Assembly: GCA_016219425.1 (NCBI GenBank)
Contig: JACRNB010000012.1
Span: forward strand, 124,001 to 188,000
Origin: Betaproteobacteria bacterium
GTDB lineage: Bacteria > Pseudomonadota > Gammaproteobacteria > Burkholderiales > Thiobacillaceae
Reading direction: 5' to 3'
Length of the DNA: 64,000 bases
Shown: one piece after another, positions 1 through 8,609 of the stretch
Numbering within the stretch: position 1 is the stretch's first letter
Layout: each line of letters begins with the position of its first letter
Program-made: the position numbers and the translations under genes
Notes under the pieces: model-generated
The model's database searches: none
The model's input: the letters and a program-made list of their open reading frames with translations, nothing else
What the model was told of the DNA's origin: nothing

Positions 1-691
1 CCTGGCGGCTGGCGGCGAGCAGGGCCTGGATGTAATCCAGCAGGGCGTCGGCCACATGCACTTGCTGGGCGGCGCGCTGGTGTTCCATGAAGGTCTCGGG
101 CGTGAGCACGGCGGGCAGTCGCGCCAGGAGGTCGCGGCGGTCTTCGCCCTGAAGCAGCGCCCGTTCGGCGGCGGGGTCCGGGTAGCCGAGGCGGATGCGG
201 AACAGGAAGCGATCCAGTTGGGATTCCGGCAGGGGGAATGCGCCGATCTGGTCGCCGGGGTTTTGCGTGGCGATGACGAAGAAGGGGACAGGCAGGGGGC
301 GGGTTTCGCCTTCAATGCTGACCTGGCCTTCTTCCATGGCTTCCAGCAGCGCGCTCTGGGCCTTGGGGCTGGCGCGGTTGATCTCGTCCGCCAGGATCAC
401 CTGGGCAAAGATGGGGCCGGGGTGGAAGCGGAAACCGGCGCTGTCCCGGTCATAGATGGCGGCCCCCAGGATGTCGGCGGGGAGCAGGCCGCTGGTGAAC
501 TGGATGCGGTGGAAGTCCAGCCCCAGGGTGCGCGCCAGGGCGTGGGCCAGGGTGGTCTTGCCCACGCCGGGGGCGTCTTCGATCAGCAGGTGGCCGCGCG
601 CCAGCAGGCAGGCGACGGCGAGACGGGTCTGGTGCGGTTTGCCCAGGACGATGGCGTCGAGCTGGGCGAGGACGTTGGCAAGGGGCGGCAT
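1..691 (-). CDS. MoxR-family AAA+ ATPase (3' part cut by window edge)
   Basis: The reading frame starts at ATG 691 and runs off the left edge, giving about 230 residues without a stop. Residues 41-47 (PGVGKTT) are a Walker A loop and residues 99-110 (ILADEINRASPK) a Walker B motif with the DEINR signature typical of MoxR ATPases. Further on, ATQNP and LDRFLFR match the sensor and arginine-finger regions of the family. MoxR proteins act as chaperone-like ATPases, usually with a VWA-domain or DUF58 partner, to assemble or activate protein complexes. The partner would lie to the left of the window, so the client cannot be inferred. The C-terminal lid domain is missing only because the window ends. 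Confidence 0.93.
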   Translation of the reverse strand, partial: MPPLANVLAQLDAIVLGKPHQTRLAVACLLARGHLLIEDAPGVGKTTLAHALARTLGLDFHRIQFTSGLLPADILGAAIYDRDSAGFRFHPGPIFAQVILADEINRASPKAQSALLEAMEEGQVSIEGETRPLPVPFFVIATQNPGDQIGAFPLPESQLDRFLFRIRLGYPDPAAERALLQGEDRRDLLARLPAVLTPETFMEHQRAAQQVHVADALLDYIQALLAASRQ

Positions 692-822
692 TTAAGCCCC
701 TCCCCCTTGAGGGGGGAGGGGTTGGGGAGAGGGTGGGGGCGGCAAAGCCGCCCAATCAGAATTACGCAAAGGCCCGCCCTCTCCCCGGCCCTCCCTCCTC
801 AAGGGGGAGGGGGAAAAGCGGC
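692..822. repeat. GC-rich inverted-repeat intergenic element
   Basis: The gap between the MoxR gene and lysS is filled by a GC-rich element. A run of C/T then G/A (about 697-728) is mirrored by a similar run at about 780-816, around a centre containing GGCGGCAAAGCCGCC. This architecture is typical of non-autonomous palindromic repeats in betaproteobacterial genomes, and related C-run/G-run blocks recur at 48.66-48.90 kb and 50.20-50.24 kb. It could also serve as a transcription terminator for lysS, which reads leftward into it. No coding sequence is supported here. Confidence 0.7.
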
Positions 823-837
823 GGATCGCCATGCCTC

Positions 838-2346
838 TCAATCCTCCCGCCGCATCTGTGGGAACAGGATCACGTCGCGGATGCTGGCGGCGTCGGTCAG
901 CAACATGACGTAGCGGTCGATGCCGATGCCGCAGCCGCCGGTGGGGGGCAGGCCGTGTTCCAGGGCGCGGATGAAGTCGGCGTCGTAGTACATGGCCTCT
1001 TCGTCGCCGGATTCCTTGGCCGCAACCTGGGCCTTGAAGCGGGCGTCCTGGTCTTCGGCGTCGTTCAGTTCGGAGAAGCCGTTGGCGACCTCGCGCCCGG
1101 CGATGTACAGCTCGAAGCGTTCGGTGACTTCCGGGCGGGCGTCGTTGGCGCGCGCCAGGGGGGAGCATTCAACCGGGTGTTCGATGATGTAGGTGGGCTG
1201 GATCAGGAGGTGTTCGGTGGTCTCTTCGAACAGGGTGAGTTGCAGCCCGGCCAGGCCGTCATGCTTGTGATAGGCGATCTTGCGGCGTTGCAGTTCGGCC
1301 AGGACGAAGGCCTGGTCTTCCAGCGGCGCGTCCTTCAGCTCCGGGTTGTATTGGCGCATGGCCTGCAACGGGGTGAGGCGGGCGAAGGGGTGCGAGAGGT
1401 CGATCATCTGGCCTTGGTACGAGACCACGGCGTGGCCGGTGACGTCGATGGCCACCTGGCGCAGCAGGCGTTCGACGAAGCCCATGAGGTACTGGTAATC
1501 GCGGTAGGCCTCGTAGAACTCCATCATGGTGAACTCGGGGTTGTGCCGGGTGGAGAGCCCCTCGTTGCGGAAGTTGCGGTTGATTTCAAAGACTTTTTCC
1601 ATGCCGCCCACGACCAGGCGCTTCAGGTACAGCTCGGGCGCGATGCGCAGGAACAGTTCCATGTCGAGCGCGTTGTGGTGGGTGGTGAAGGGCTTGGCCG
1701 ATGCGCCGCCGGGGATGGGATGCATCATCGGCGTCTCCACTTCCAGGAAGCCGTGGCCGCTCATGTAGGCGCGGATGGCCTGGACGATCCTGGAGCGGCG
1801 GATGAAGGTTTCGCGCGTGTTTTCGTTGGTGATGAGGTCGAGGTAGCGCTGGCGGTATTTCTGTTCCTGGTCGGTGAGACCGTGGAATTTTTCCGGCAGC
1901 GGGCGCAGGGCCTTGGTGAGCAGGCGCACCTGGCTGGCCTGGATGGTCAGCTCGTTGGTCTTGGTGCGGAACAGCATGCCGGTGACGCCGAGGATGTCGC
2001 CCAGGTCCATGCGCTTGAAGGCGTCGTAGGCGGCCTCGCCCACGGCCTCTTTCGAGACGTAGATCTGGATGCGCCCGCTCATGTCCTGGAGCGTGGCGAA
2101 GCTGGCCTTGCCCATGACGCGCTTCAACATCATGCGTCCCGCCAGTTGCACCGGGACCGGCGTTGTTTCCAGGTCTTCCTTGGCGGTTTCGCCGTGCGCG
2201 GCGTGGAGATCGGCGGCCAGATCGCGGCGCTCGAAGTCGTTGGGGAAGGCGATGCCTTGGGCGCGGATCGCGGCGAGCTTCTCGCGGCGCTCGGCGATGA
2301 TCTGGTTCTCTTCTTGGGGGAGGGGGGCGGGGGTCGGTTCGGACAT
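838..2346 (-). CDS. lysS: Lysyl-tRNA synthetase, class II
   Basis: This 502-residue protein charges tRNA-Lys. The N-terminal tRNA-binding domain begins with [18 protein letters not shown], close to the bacterial LysS consensus. The class II core has motif 2 ([20 protein letters not shown]) and motif 3 ([13 protein letters not shown]). Length matches the family (about 505). I chose ATG 2346. A TTG at 2352 would overlap the stop of the upstream PIN gene and add two residues. The gene follows a toxin-antitoxin pair with essentially no gap, so it may be co-transcribed with it. The C-terminus ends just before the repeat at 692-822. Confidence 0.98.
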   Translation of the reverse strand: MSEPTPAPLPQEENQIIAERREKLAAIRAQGIAFPNDFERRDLAADLHAAHGETAKEDLETTPVPVQLAGRMMLKRVMGKASFATLQDMSGRIQIYVSKEAVGEAAYDAFKRMDLGDILGVTGMLFRTKTNELTIQASQVRLLTKALRPLPEKFHGLTDQEQKYRQRYLDLITNENTRETFIRRSRIVQAIRAYMSGHGFLEVETPMMHPIPGGASAKPFTTHHNALDMELFLRIAPELYLKRLVVGGMEKVFEINRNFRNEGLSTRHNPEFTMMEFYEAYRDYQYLMGFVERLLRQVAIDVTGHAVVSYQGQMIDLSHPFARLTPLQAMRQYNPELKDAPLEDQAFVLAELQRRKIAYHKHDGLAGLQLTLFEETTEHLLIQPTYIIEHPVECSPLARANDARPEVTERFELYIAGREVANGFSELNDAEDQDARFKAQVAAKESGDEEAMYYDADFIRALEHGLPPTGGCGIGIDRYVMLLTDAASIRDVILFPQMRRED

Positions 2347-2348
2347 GG

Positions 2349-2813
2349 TCAAGTTACGGAGAAGAAGGGTTGGGTGGATAGGCCGAGATGGGTGGCTGCT
2401 CGGGCCATGACCCGGTCGGCGGTGGCAACCAGGCCAATGTGATGGTGCAGCGCCACGGCGAGGTGCAAGGCGTCCAGGGCGCGCAGGGGGGTGTCAGGGA
2501 GTTGGTCAATCAATCCGCGCGCCTGGGCGAAGGTGGCGTCATCCAGGGAGAGCGGTTCGAAATAGCCGTCGCGCAGGTCATCCTCGAAGCCTTTCACGGC
2601 CAGGCGCTCCGCCTCCTCATCCAGTTCGTTGTTGCGCCGTTTGCGCGCCAGGGCGCAACGGAACTCGACGATGGAGAGCCGGCTGATCCAGGCGTAGCGG
2701 AAACGTTGCAGAAAGTCGTCCACCTCGCCCGAGAGCGCCTCGCCCACATAGCGTTTGAGCAGGACGCTTGTGTCCAGGTACGGAGCGTCCAGGATCGGCT
2801 CAGTCACGTTCAT
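2349..2813 (-). CDS. PIN-domain protein, probable VapC-type toxin
   Basis: This 154-residue PIN-domain protein has the first metal-binding Asp in [11 protein letters not shown] near the N-terminus, a central Glu in [10 protein letters not shown], and a distal acidic cluster in [15 protein letters not shown]. These are the acidic residues expected of PIN ribonucleases. The gene overlaps the upstream Phd-like antitoxin gene by 14 nt, the usual TA arrangement, so a ribonuclease toxin is the best reading. The target RNA is unknown. It ends 2 nt before the lysS start codon, so all three genes may form one transcription unit. Length is slightly above the 130-140 residues common for VapC. Confidence 0.88.
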   Translation of the reverse strand: MNVTEPILDAPYLDTSVLLKRYVGEALSGEVDDFLQRFRYAWISRLSIVEFRCALARKRRNNELDEEAERLAVKGFEDDLRDGYFEPLSLDDATFAQARGLIDQLPDTPLRALDALHLAVALHHHIGLVATADRVMARAATHLGLSTQPFFSVT

Positions 2814-3039
2814 CCCTTTCGGCGCGAATCGTGACCTCGCTGGGCACGGTCTGGAACGGGATGCGCGCGCGCAGTGCAGCGCGGGAGGGGATGCCCACGC
2901 TGGAGCGTTTGGCCGCCACCGGCAGGATGCGCGCCACCGGCTCGCCGCGCCGCACCACCAGAATCTCTTCGGCGTCGGCGAACATCTGTTCCGGGTGCGA
3001 AAGCCCTTCGCGCGCTTCGCGGATGGTGAGTTCTTTCAT
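2800..3039 (-). CDS. Phd/YefM-like antitoxin
   Basis: This 79-residue protein starts MKELTIREAREGLSHPEQ. It then has ILVVRRGEPVARILPV, which matches the beta-hairpin of Phd/YefM antitoxins in which the protein passes from its DNA-binding half to the toxin-wrapping tail. ATG 3039 was chosen because CCGGAG lies just upstream; a longer reading from a TTG at 3069 would begin inside the operator. The C-terminal tail is rich in charged residues, as expected for a flexible toxin-neutralising segment. It is encoded immediately upstream of, and overlaps, the PIN toxin gene. Autoregulation through the palindrome at 3061-3091 is likely. Confidence 0.85.
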   Translation of the reverse strand: MKELTIREAREGLSHPEQMFADAEEILVVRRGEPVARILPVAAKRSSVGIPSRAALRARIPFQTVPSEVTIRAERDERD

Positions 3040-3060
3040 GGGGATGCTCCGGGGGAGGGG

Positions 3061-3091
3061 ATGTGTCACAAGTATAAAGGTTGTGACACAT
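3061..3091 (-). promoter_or_regulatory. Palindromic operator and -10 of the Phd/PIN module
   Basis: An 11-bp perfect inverted repeat, ATGTGTCACAA / TTGTGACACAT, is separated by 9 bp. The spacer and adjoining base, read leftward, contain TATACT, a good -10 hexamer. It sits about 20 nt upstream of the antitoxin start. This is the expected layout for autorepression by an antitoxin-toxin complex. The palindrome and the -10 are visible; repressor identity is inferred. Confidence 0.75.
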
Positions 3092-3224
3092 GGCGGGCCG
3101 GGCCGGGGAAATTATGCCGCCTCGCTAAAAGTTGACTGTTTTGCGCTACTATTACGTCGCCCGCTCTGCGTGAGCCTGAGTTCCCCAGCCTTCCTTATTT
3201 ATCGAGACCATAAAGGAGTTTTTC

Positions 3225-3791
3225 ATGTCCATCATTTTCCAATCACTGGGTCGTACCGTTGCTGCGGGCGTCGCGCTGCTCGTCCTCATCCTGTTCGGCG
3301 CCGGTCTGGGCGGTGACCTGCACCTTATCGGCATGCGCTGGTTGCACGCCATGGCCGGCGTGATGTGGGTCGGCCTGCTGTGGTACTTCAACTTCGTGCA
3401 GATCCCCTCCATGCCCAAGATCCCGGATGAGCAGAAGCCCGCCATCGGCAAGGTGATCGCCCCCACCGCCCTGTTCTGGTTCCGCTGGGCCGCCCTGGCG
3501 ACCGTGGTCACCGGCCTGGCCATCGCCTTCGCCGCCGGCTATCTGGTCCCCGCCCTGACCCTCACCGCCGGCGTGCGCACCATCGGCATCGGCATGTGGC
3601 TGGCGCTGGCGATGGCCTTCAACGTCTGGTTCATCATCTGGCCGAATCAGAAGAAGGCGCTGGGCATCGTGCAGGTGGAGCCCGCCGAGAAGGCCGCTGC
3701 GGCGCGCTTCGCCATGCTGACCTCGCGCTTCAACACCATGCTCTCCATCCCCATGCTGTATTGCATGATCGCGCAGGGCAACGGCGGTTGA
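3225..3791 (+). CDS. PuuD-like (DUF989) integral membrane protein
   Basis: This 188-residue protein has several hydrophobic helices. It carries motifs such as LIGMRWLHAMAGVMWVGLLW and WPNQKKALG, which resemble the membrane domain of PuuD-type urate hydroxylases. The cytochrome c domain that follows this region in some family members is absent, so activity as a urate oxidase is uncertain. Family members of this short type are common in proteobacteria under the label PuuD or DUF989. A Shine-Dalgarno-like AAAGGAG precedes ATG 3225. It is a single gene with its own terminator just downstream. Confidence 0.75.
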   Translation: MSIIFQSLGRTVAAGVALLVLILFGAGLGGDLHLIGMRWLHAMAGVMWVGLLWYFNFVQIPSMPKIPDEQKPAIGKVIAPTALFWFRWAALATVVTGLAIAFAAGYLVPALTLTAGVRTIGIGMWLALAMAFNVWFIIWPNQKKALGIVQVEPAEKAAAARFAMLTSRFNTMLSIPMLYCMIAQGNGG

Positions 3792-3806
3792 TCCGTTCGC
3801 AATGCC

Positions 3807-3840
3807 GCAAAAGGCCCGCTTCGGCGGGCCTTTTGCATTG
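3807..3840 (+). terminator. Rho-independent terminator
   Basis: A perfect 13-bp stem, GCAAAAGGCCCGC / GCGGGCCTTTTGC, has a TTCG tetraloop. It lies 15 nt after the PuuD-like gene and before recQ. The A/T tracts within the stem make it usable in both directions. Confidence 0.9.
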
Positions 3841-3869
3841 CCGGTGCGCGTCGAAGGGATAATCCGCGC

Positions 3870-5711
3870 ATGAACGCCACCCCCACCGCCCTCTCCCTGC
3901 TCAACCGCGTCTTTGGCTACCCCGCGTTTCGCGGTCACCAGGAGGCCGTCATCGACCGGGTCACGCAGGGCGGCGACGCCCTGGTGCTCATGCCCACCGG
4001 CGGCGGCAAGTCTCTTTGCTATCAGATCCCCGCCCTGCTGCGGGACGGGTGCGGCGTGGTGGTATCCCCCCTCATCGCCCTCATGCAGGATCAGGTCGCG
4101 GCCCTGAACGAGCTGGGCATTGCGGCCACCTTTCTCAACTCCAGCCTGACCGGTCCCGAGGCGTATCGGGTGGAGCAGGACTTTCTGGCCGGGCGGCTCC
4201 AGTTGCTTTATGTGGCGCCGGAGCGGCTGCTCACTCCGCGTTTTCTGGAACTGCTGGAGCGGGCGCGGGTGGCGCTGTTCGCTATCGACGAGGCCCACTG
4301 CGTATCTCAGTGGGGACATGACTTCCGTCCGGAATACCTGGGCTTGTCGGCGCTGCATGAGCGCTTTCCCGATATTCCCCGCATCGCCCTGACCGCCACG
4401 GCGGACGCGCAGACCCGGCGCGAGATCCGCGAACGTCTGCAACTGGAGGCGGCGCAGGAGTTCGTCTCCAGCTTCGACCGCCCCAACATCCGTTACACCA
4501 TCGTCGAAAAGGCGGATGCGCGCCGCCAGTTGCTGCGCTTTCTGCAAGACCATGCGGGGGAGGCGGGCATCGTCTATTGCGGTACGCGCAAGAAGGTGGA
4601 TGACCTGGCCGCCAGCCTGGCGGCGGAGGGTCATGCCGCGCTGCCGTACCACGCCGGGTTGCCCCAGGAGGACCGCCGCCGCCATCAGGAACGCTTCCTG
4701 CGGGAGGATGGCATCGTCATGGTGGCCACCATCGCCTTCGGCATGGGCATTGACAAGCCGGATGTACGCTTTGTCGCCCACCTGGATCTGCCCCGCTCCA
4801 TCGAGGGCTATTACCAGGAGACAGGCCGCGCCGGGCGCGATGGCGAGGCGGCGGAGGCGTGGATGGCCTGGGGCTTGCAGGATGTGGCGGCGCAACGCCG
4901 CTTCATCGAAGAGTCGGAGGCGGGCGAGCAGCACAAGCGTGTGGGCCACGCCAAGCTGGATGCCCTGCTCGGTCTGGTGGAGGCGGCCTCGTGCCGGCGC
5001 GTGGCCCTGCTGGGGTATTTCGGCGAGGCGTCCGGCCCCTGCGGCAACTGCGACAACTGCATCGAGCCGCCTACCCTGTGGGACGGCACCGAGGCCGCGC
5101 GCAAGGCGCTCTCCGCCGTGTTCCGCACCGGCCAGCGCTTCGGCGCGGGGCATGTCATTGATGTGCTGCTGGGCAAGCCCACCGAGAAGGTGACGCAGTG
5201 GGGCCATGACCAGTTGGCGGTGTTCGGCATCGGCGCGGAACTGGAGGGCCGTCCCGGCGACGACAAGCGCTGGCGTTCGGTGATCCGCCAGATGGCGGTG
5301 CGGGGCTGGCTCGCGGTGGACCACGACGCCTACGGCGCGCTGCGCCTGACCGAGGCGGCGCGCCCGGTGCTGCGCGGTGAGGTGCAGGTGATGCTGCGCG
5401 AGCAGGCGGCGCGGCGCGGCAAGGAAAAACGCGCGCGCCGGGCCGTGGAAGGGCTGGCGCAAGGCGATGAGGCGCTGTTTGATCGCCTGCGCAATTGGCG
5501 CCGCCAGACCGCGCTGGTCCACAACGTGCCGGCCTACGTCATCCTGCACGACGCCACCCTGCGCAATATCGCCGGGGCGAGGCCCGCGACCCTGGCGGAA
5601 CTGGGGGAGATCGCCGGGATCGGCGCCACCAAGCTGGAGCGGTATGGGGCGGAGATCGTGGCGGTGGTGACGGAATGCCCCCCGCGCCTTGAGTCGAAGC
5701 CCCCCCTGTAG
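3870..5711 (+). CDS. recQ: ATP-dependent DNA helicase RecQ
   Basis: This 613-residue superfamily 2 helicase unwinds DNA 3' to 5' in recombination and repair. Walker A is MPTGGGKSLCYQ near residue 40, and the DEAH box lies in AIDEAHCVSQWGHDFRPEY. SALTATA-type motif III reads ALTATAD, and the arginine-finger region reads ETGRAGRDG. A zinc-binding module (ASCRR then GPCGNCDNC) is followed by the winged-helix RQC domain. A C-terminal HRDC domain runs from about residue 530 (LFDRLRNWRRQTA). Length agrees with E. coli RecQ (about 610). The TAG stop codon lies inside a dispersed palindromic repeat (5707-5733), so the last residues may have been altered by that insertion. Confidence 0.98.
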   Translation: MNATPTALSLLNRVFGYPAFRGHQEAVIDRVTQGGDALVLMPTGGGKSLCYQIPALLRDGCGVVVSPLIALMQDQVAALNELGIAATFLNSSLTGPEAYRVEQDFLAGRLQLLYVAPERLLTPRFLELLERARVALFAIDEAHCVSQWGHDFRPEYLGLSALHERFPDIPRIALTATADAQTRREIRERLQLEAAQEFVSSFDRPNIRYTIVEKADARRQLLRFLQDHAGEAGIVYCGTRKKVDDLAASLAAEGHAALPYHAGLPQEDRRRHQERFLREDGIVMVATIAFGMGIDKPDVRFVAHLDLPRSIEGYYQETGRAGRDGEAAEAWMAWGLQDVAAQRRFIEESEAGEQHKRVGHAKLDALLGLVEAASCRRVALLGYFGEASGPCGNCDNCIEPPTLWDGTEAARKALSAVFRTGQRFGAGHVIDVLLGKPTEKVTQWGHDQLAVFGIGAELEGRPGDDKRWRSVIRQMAVRGWLAVDHDAYGALRLTEAARPVLRGEVQVMLREQAARRGKEKRARRAVEGLAQGDEALFDRLRNWRRQTALVHNVPAYVILHDATLRNIAGARPATLAELGEIAGIGATKLERYGAEIVAVVTECPPRLESKPPL

Positions 5712-5733
5712 GAGCCCGGCTGCGCCGGGCGAT
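5707..5733. repeat. REP-like palindrome, copy 1 of 3
   Basis: The core GTAGGAGCCCGGCTGCGCC continues into a GGGCGAT end. The same element occurs, inverted, at 38579-38605 and 62878-62905. It forms a GC-rich hairpin and here supplies the stop codon of recQ. Elements of this type are common non-coding palindromes in proteobacteria. Confidence 0.8.
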
Positions 5734-5786
5734 ACGCCGGTCGCCAGGATGGGGACAGGGCTCCCGCCGCTGTCGCGACGGCGCGC

Positions 5787-6891
5787 TCAAACCCCCTGTT
5801 TCAGGCTGGCCTGGATGAAGTCGTCGAGGTCGCCGTCCAGCACCGACTGGGTGTTGCCCACCTCGTAATTGGTGCGCAGATCCTTGATGCGGCTCTGGTC
5901 CAGCACATAGCTGCGGATCTGGTGGCCCCAACCGATGTCGGACTTGGAGTCCTCCAGTTTTTGCTGTTCCGTCTGGCGTTTGCGCAGTTCCAGTTCATAC
6001 AGCCGCGCGCGCAGCATGTTCCAGGCCTCATCGCGGTTGCGGTGCTGGGAACGGTCGTTCTGGCACTGCACCACGATGTTGGTGGGAAGGTGGGTCAGGC
6101 GCACCGCCGAGTCGGTCTTGTTGATGTGCTGGCCGCCGGCGCCGCTGGCGCGGTAAGTGTCGGTGCGCACGTCCGCCGGGTTGATGGCGATCTCGATCGA
6201 GTCGTCCACTTCCGGGAACACGAACACGGAGGTGAAGCTGGTGTGGCGCCGAGCGTTGGAATCGAAGGGGGATTTGCGCACCAGGCGATGGATGCCGGTC
6301 TCGGTGCGCAGATAGCCGTAGGCGTACTCCCCTTCCACGCGGATGGTGCAGCTTTTGATGCCCGCCACGTCGCCTTCGGACTCTTCCAAAAGTTCCGCCT
6401 TGAAACCCCGGCGCTCGCAGTACTTCAGATACATGCGTTCCAGCATCTGCGCCCAGTCCTGGGCCTCGGTGCCGCCGGCCCCGGCCTGGATCTCGATGAA
6501 GCAGGGCTGCGGGTCCATGGGGTTGCTGAACATGCGGCGGAATTCCAGGTCGCCCACCTGGGCCTCGATGCCGGCCACGTCAGCGGCCACGGCCTCCAGG
6601 GTGTCGTCGTCGTTCTCTTCCCGCGCCAGCTCGAACAACTCCGCTGCGCCGAGGAGTTCCGCGTCGATCTTTTCCAGGTTGAGGACTACGCCCTCCAGGG
6701 CCTTGCGTTCACGTCCCAGATCCTGGGCGCGCTTGGCGTCATTCCACAGGGCCGGGTCTTCGGCGATGCGGACGACCTCGTTCAGACGATCCCGTTTGCC
6801 GTGGTAGTCAAAGATACCCCCGGAGTTCATTGGCGCGACGTTTGAGGTCGGCCAGGCTGGCGTCGATCTGATTGAGGCGTTCAGCTTCCAT
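5787..6891 (-). CDS. prfB: Peptide chain release factor 2, made by programmed +1 frameshift
   Basis: RF2 recognises UGA and UAA stop codons and triggers peptide release. The zero frame opens at ATG 6891 with [19 protein letters not shown] and stops at an in-frame TGA (6810-6808) after codon 27. Moving +1 at CTT-TGA-C continues into [19 protein letters not shown] and the rest of RF2, for 367 residues in total (E. coli RF2 has 365). The catalytic GGQ lies in [21 protein letters not shown]. The SPF-type anticodon-like tripeptide region should lie near [12 protein letters not shown] ([15 protein letters not shown] seen). A simple ORF call misses the true first 27 codons. Confidence 0.97.
6807..6826 (-). 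promoter_or_regulatory. prfB programmed frameshift site
   Basis: Read on the minus strand the site is CCGGGGGTATCTTTGAC. An internal Shine-Dalgarno-like G-run sits a few bases before the slippery CTT followed by TGA C. It matches the classical RF2 autoregulatory shift signal: low RF2 lets the ribosome slip +1 past its own UGA codon. Confidence 0.95.
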
Positions 6892-6980
6892 GATTGGGCG
6901 GCGAGGTGCGAAAAGCGGCGGATTATACGCACCGAGCTTGCTTGCCGCCGGGCCGGGCGTGTATTCTCGCGCCCCTTCGC

Positions 6981-7071
6981 GGAGAGATGGCCGAGCGGTC
7001 GAAGGCGCACGCCTGGAAAGCGTGTATACGTTAATAGCGTATCAAGGGTTCGAATCCCTTTCTCTCCGCCA
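6981..7071 (+). tRNA. tRNA-Ser (anticodon GGA)
   Basis: The acceptor stem GGAGAGA (6981-6987) pairs with TCTCTCC (7061-7067), followed by G and an encoded CCA. The anticodon stem CACGC/GCGTG encloses the loop CTGGAAA, so the anticodon is GGA at 7015-7017, reading UCC/UCU. A long variable arm (about 7025-7045) is present, as expected for serine tRNAs. The T-loop GTTCGAATC is clear. Confidence 0.97.
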
Positions 7072-7156
7072 CCCCCCTCGTTTCTCGTTTTGCCCCCCCC
7101 TGCATCCGGTTCCGCGCGCGACAATCTGCGCCGACATTCCTTTTCAGGAGCCGGAA

Positions 7157-7723
7157 ATGCCCAGCGTTCTTGTTCCAAGCGTTCTTGTTCCTCTAGCCCC
7201 CGGATTCGAAGACCTCGAAGCCGTCACCATCGTCAATATCCTGCGTCGCGCCGGCATTGAGGCGGTCACTGCGGGGCTTGCGCCTGGTCTGGTGCAGGGC
7301 GCGCGCGGCATTCGCATTCAGCCGGATGCGGAACTGGATGCCGTGCTGGGGCGGGACTTCGACATGATCGCCCTGCCCGGCGGCATGCCCGGCGCGGAAA
7401 ACCTGAAGAACGATGCCCGCATCCAGACCTTGCTCCGGCGCATGGCGGCGGATGGGTGTTACCTCGCAGCCATCTGCGCGGCCCCCATCGCCCTGGCCCA
7501 GGCGGGCGTGCTGGATGGGCGGCGCATCACCAGCTACCCCGGATTTGTGGAAAAGATGACCATCCCCGGCGCCACTTGTCTGACGGACGGCGTGGTGGTG
7601 GACGGCAAGGTGGTGACTTCGCGCGGCCCTGGCACGGCCATGGACTTCGCCCTCACCCTGGCGGAACTGCTGGCCGGACGAGCGAAGCGGGAGCAGGTGG
7701 AGGCGGGGTTGGTGCGGGGTTGA
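7157..7723 (+). CDS. DJ-1/PfpI family protein (YajL-like)
   Basis: This 188-residue DJ-1 superfamily protein has a nucleophile-elbow cysteine in [10 protein letters not shown], a conserved acidic residue in [11 protein letters not shown], and [12 protein letters not shown]. These features are shared with E. coli YajL, whose roles include chaperone or deglycase-like protection against oxidative or carbonyl stress; the exact activity of such proteins is debated. CAGGAG lies 6 nt upstream of ATG 7157. The N-terminus begins [16 protein letters not shown], a direct 5-codon duplication compared with the usual single strand leading into LAPG. The reading frame extends further upstream only through the tRNA gene, so that part is not real. 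Confidence 0.92.
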   Translation: MPSVLVPSVLVPLAPGFEDLEAVTIVNILRRAGIEAVTAGLAPGLVQGARGIRIQPDAELDAVLGRDFDMIALPGGMPGAENLKNDARIQTLLRRMAADGCYLAAICAAPIALAQAGVLDGRRITSYPGFVEKMTIPGATCLTDGVVVDGKVVTSRGPGTAMDFALTLAELLAGRAKREQVEAGLVRG

Positions 7724-7739
7724 TCGCCGCCGGGGCGGG

Positions 7740-8609
7740 TCAGTACGCCGGTGCGCTGATTTCCGTCAGCAGGTTCAAATAGGCGCGGTAGCGCCCCAGC
7801 AGCATGGCGCCGGATTCCGCGGCGTCGCGCACGGCGCAGCCGGGTTCGTGGATGTGGCGGCAGTTGTAGAAGCGGCATTGCCCGGCCCGTTCCCGCAGTT
7901 CGGGAAAGGCGGCCATGAGACCCGGCGCATCCAGGTGCCGGAGGCCGAATTCCTGCATGCCGGGGGAGTCGATCAGCGCACCGTGCCGGGGCAGTTCATG
8001 CAGGCGCGAGTGGGTGGTGGTGTGCCGCCCGGCGTCCAGCGCCTCGGAGATGGCCCCCACCACGGCCTTGGCCTCGGGGACCAGTCGGTTGAGCAGGCTG
8101 CTCTTGCCCATGCCCGAGGCCCCCACCAGGATGCTCACGCGCCCCGCCAGTTCCACTTCCAGCGCGCGGATGTCGCCGACGGCGGAGACCTTGAGCACGG
8201 GGTAGCCGATGGCCTCGTAGGCGCTGAGGTAGTCCGCCAGACGCGCGGTTTCCGGCAGGTCGATCTTGTTGAGGACGATGCGCGCGGGGATGTCCGCCGC
8301 CTCGCACGCCACCAGACAGCGGATCAGCAACTCCTCGCGGAACAGGGGTACGGCGGCGACCACGATGAGGGCCTGGTCGAGGTTGGCGGCGAGCAGCTTT
8401 TCGCGCATCGCGTCGGAGCGGTAGAGCAGGTTGCGACGCTCCTCCACCCGTTCGATCACGCCCGCGCCGGGTTGGGTGATCTGGATGCTGACCTGGTCGC
8501 CGCAGGCCACGCCGCCCTTCTTGCCGCGGGTGACGCATTCGATGATCTCGCCGCTTTCCACCGCCACCAGGAAGTGGCGGCCATGGGTGGCGATGACGCG
8601 GGCGATCAA
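7740..8609 (-). CDS. rsgA: Ribosome small-subunit-dependent GTPase RsgA
   Basis: This 289-residue circularly permuted GTPase checks 30S subunit maturation. The permuted order is visible: an N-terminal OB-fold, then NKID (G4) at VLNKIDLPE, G1 at GASGMGKSSLLNRL, G3 at IDSPGMQEFGL, and a C-terminal zinc knuckle with C..C.H....C in CRFYNCRHIHEPGC. The frame has no early ATG. It begins at TTG 8609, which overlaps the TGA of the pterin dehydratase gene (TTGA), implying translational coupling. Its position next to phhB, an M48 peptidase gene and orn is a familiar betaproteobacterial neighbourhood. Confidence 0.96.
   Translation of the reverse strand: MIARVIATHGRHFLVAVESGEIIECVTRGKKGGVACGDQVSIQITQPGAGVIERVEERRNLLYRSDAMREKLLAANLDQALIVVAAVPLFREELLIRCLVACEAADIPARIVLNKIDLPETARLADYLSAYEAIGYPVLKVSAVGDIRALEVELAGRVSILVGASGMGKSSLLNRLVPEAKAVVGAISEALDAGRHTTTHSRLHELPRHGALIDSPGMQEFGLRHLDAPGLMAAFPELRERAGQCRFYNCRHIHEPGCAVRDAAESGAMLLGRYRAYLNLLTEISAPAY

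Noticed and set aside
733-2442. 569-residue open frame opposite lysS, and similar long frames opposite recQ, glgP, ppdK, clpB, nrdA and others
   Set aside because: They are antisense shadows caused by high GC content: no family motifs, His/Gln/Val-rich composition, and each lies opposite a clearly identified gene.
3132-3153. Sigma-70 promoter for the PuuD-like gene (TTGACT with nearby TACTAT)
   Set aside because: The spacer between the hexamers is far too short for a normal promoter; no better pair was found.
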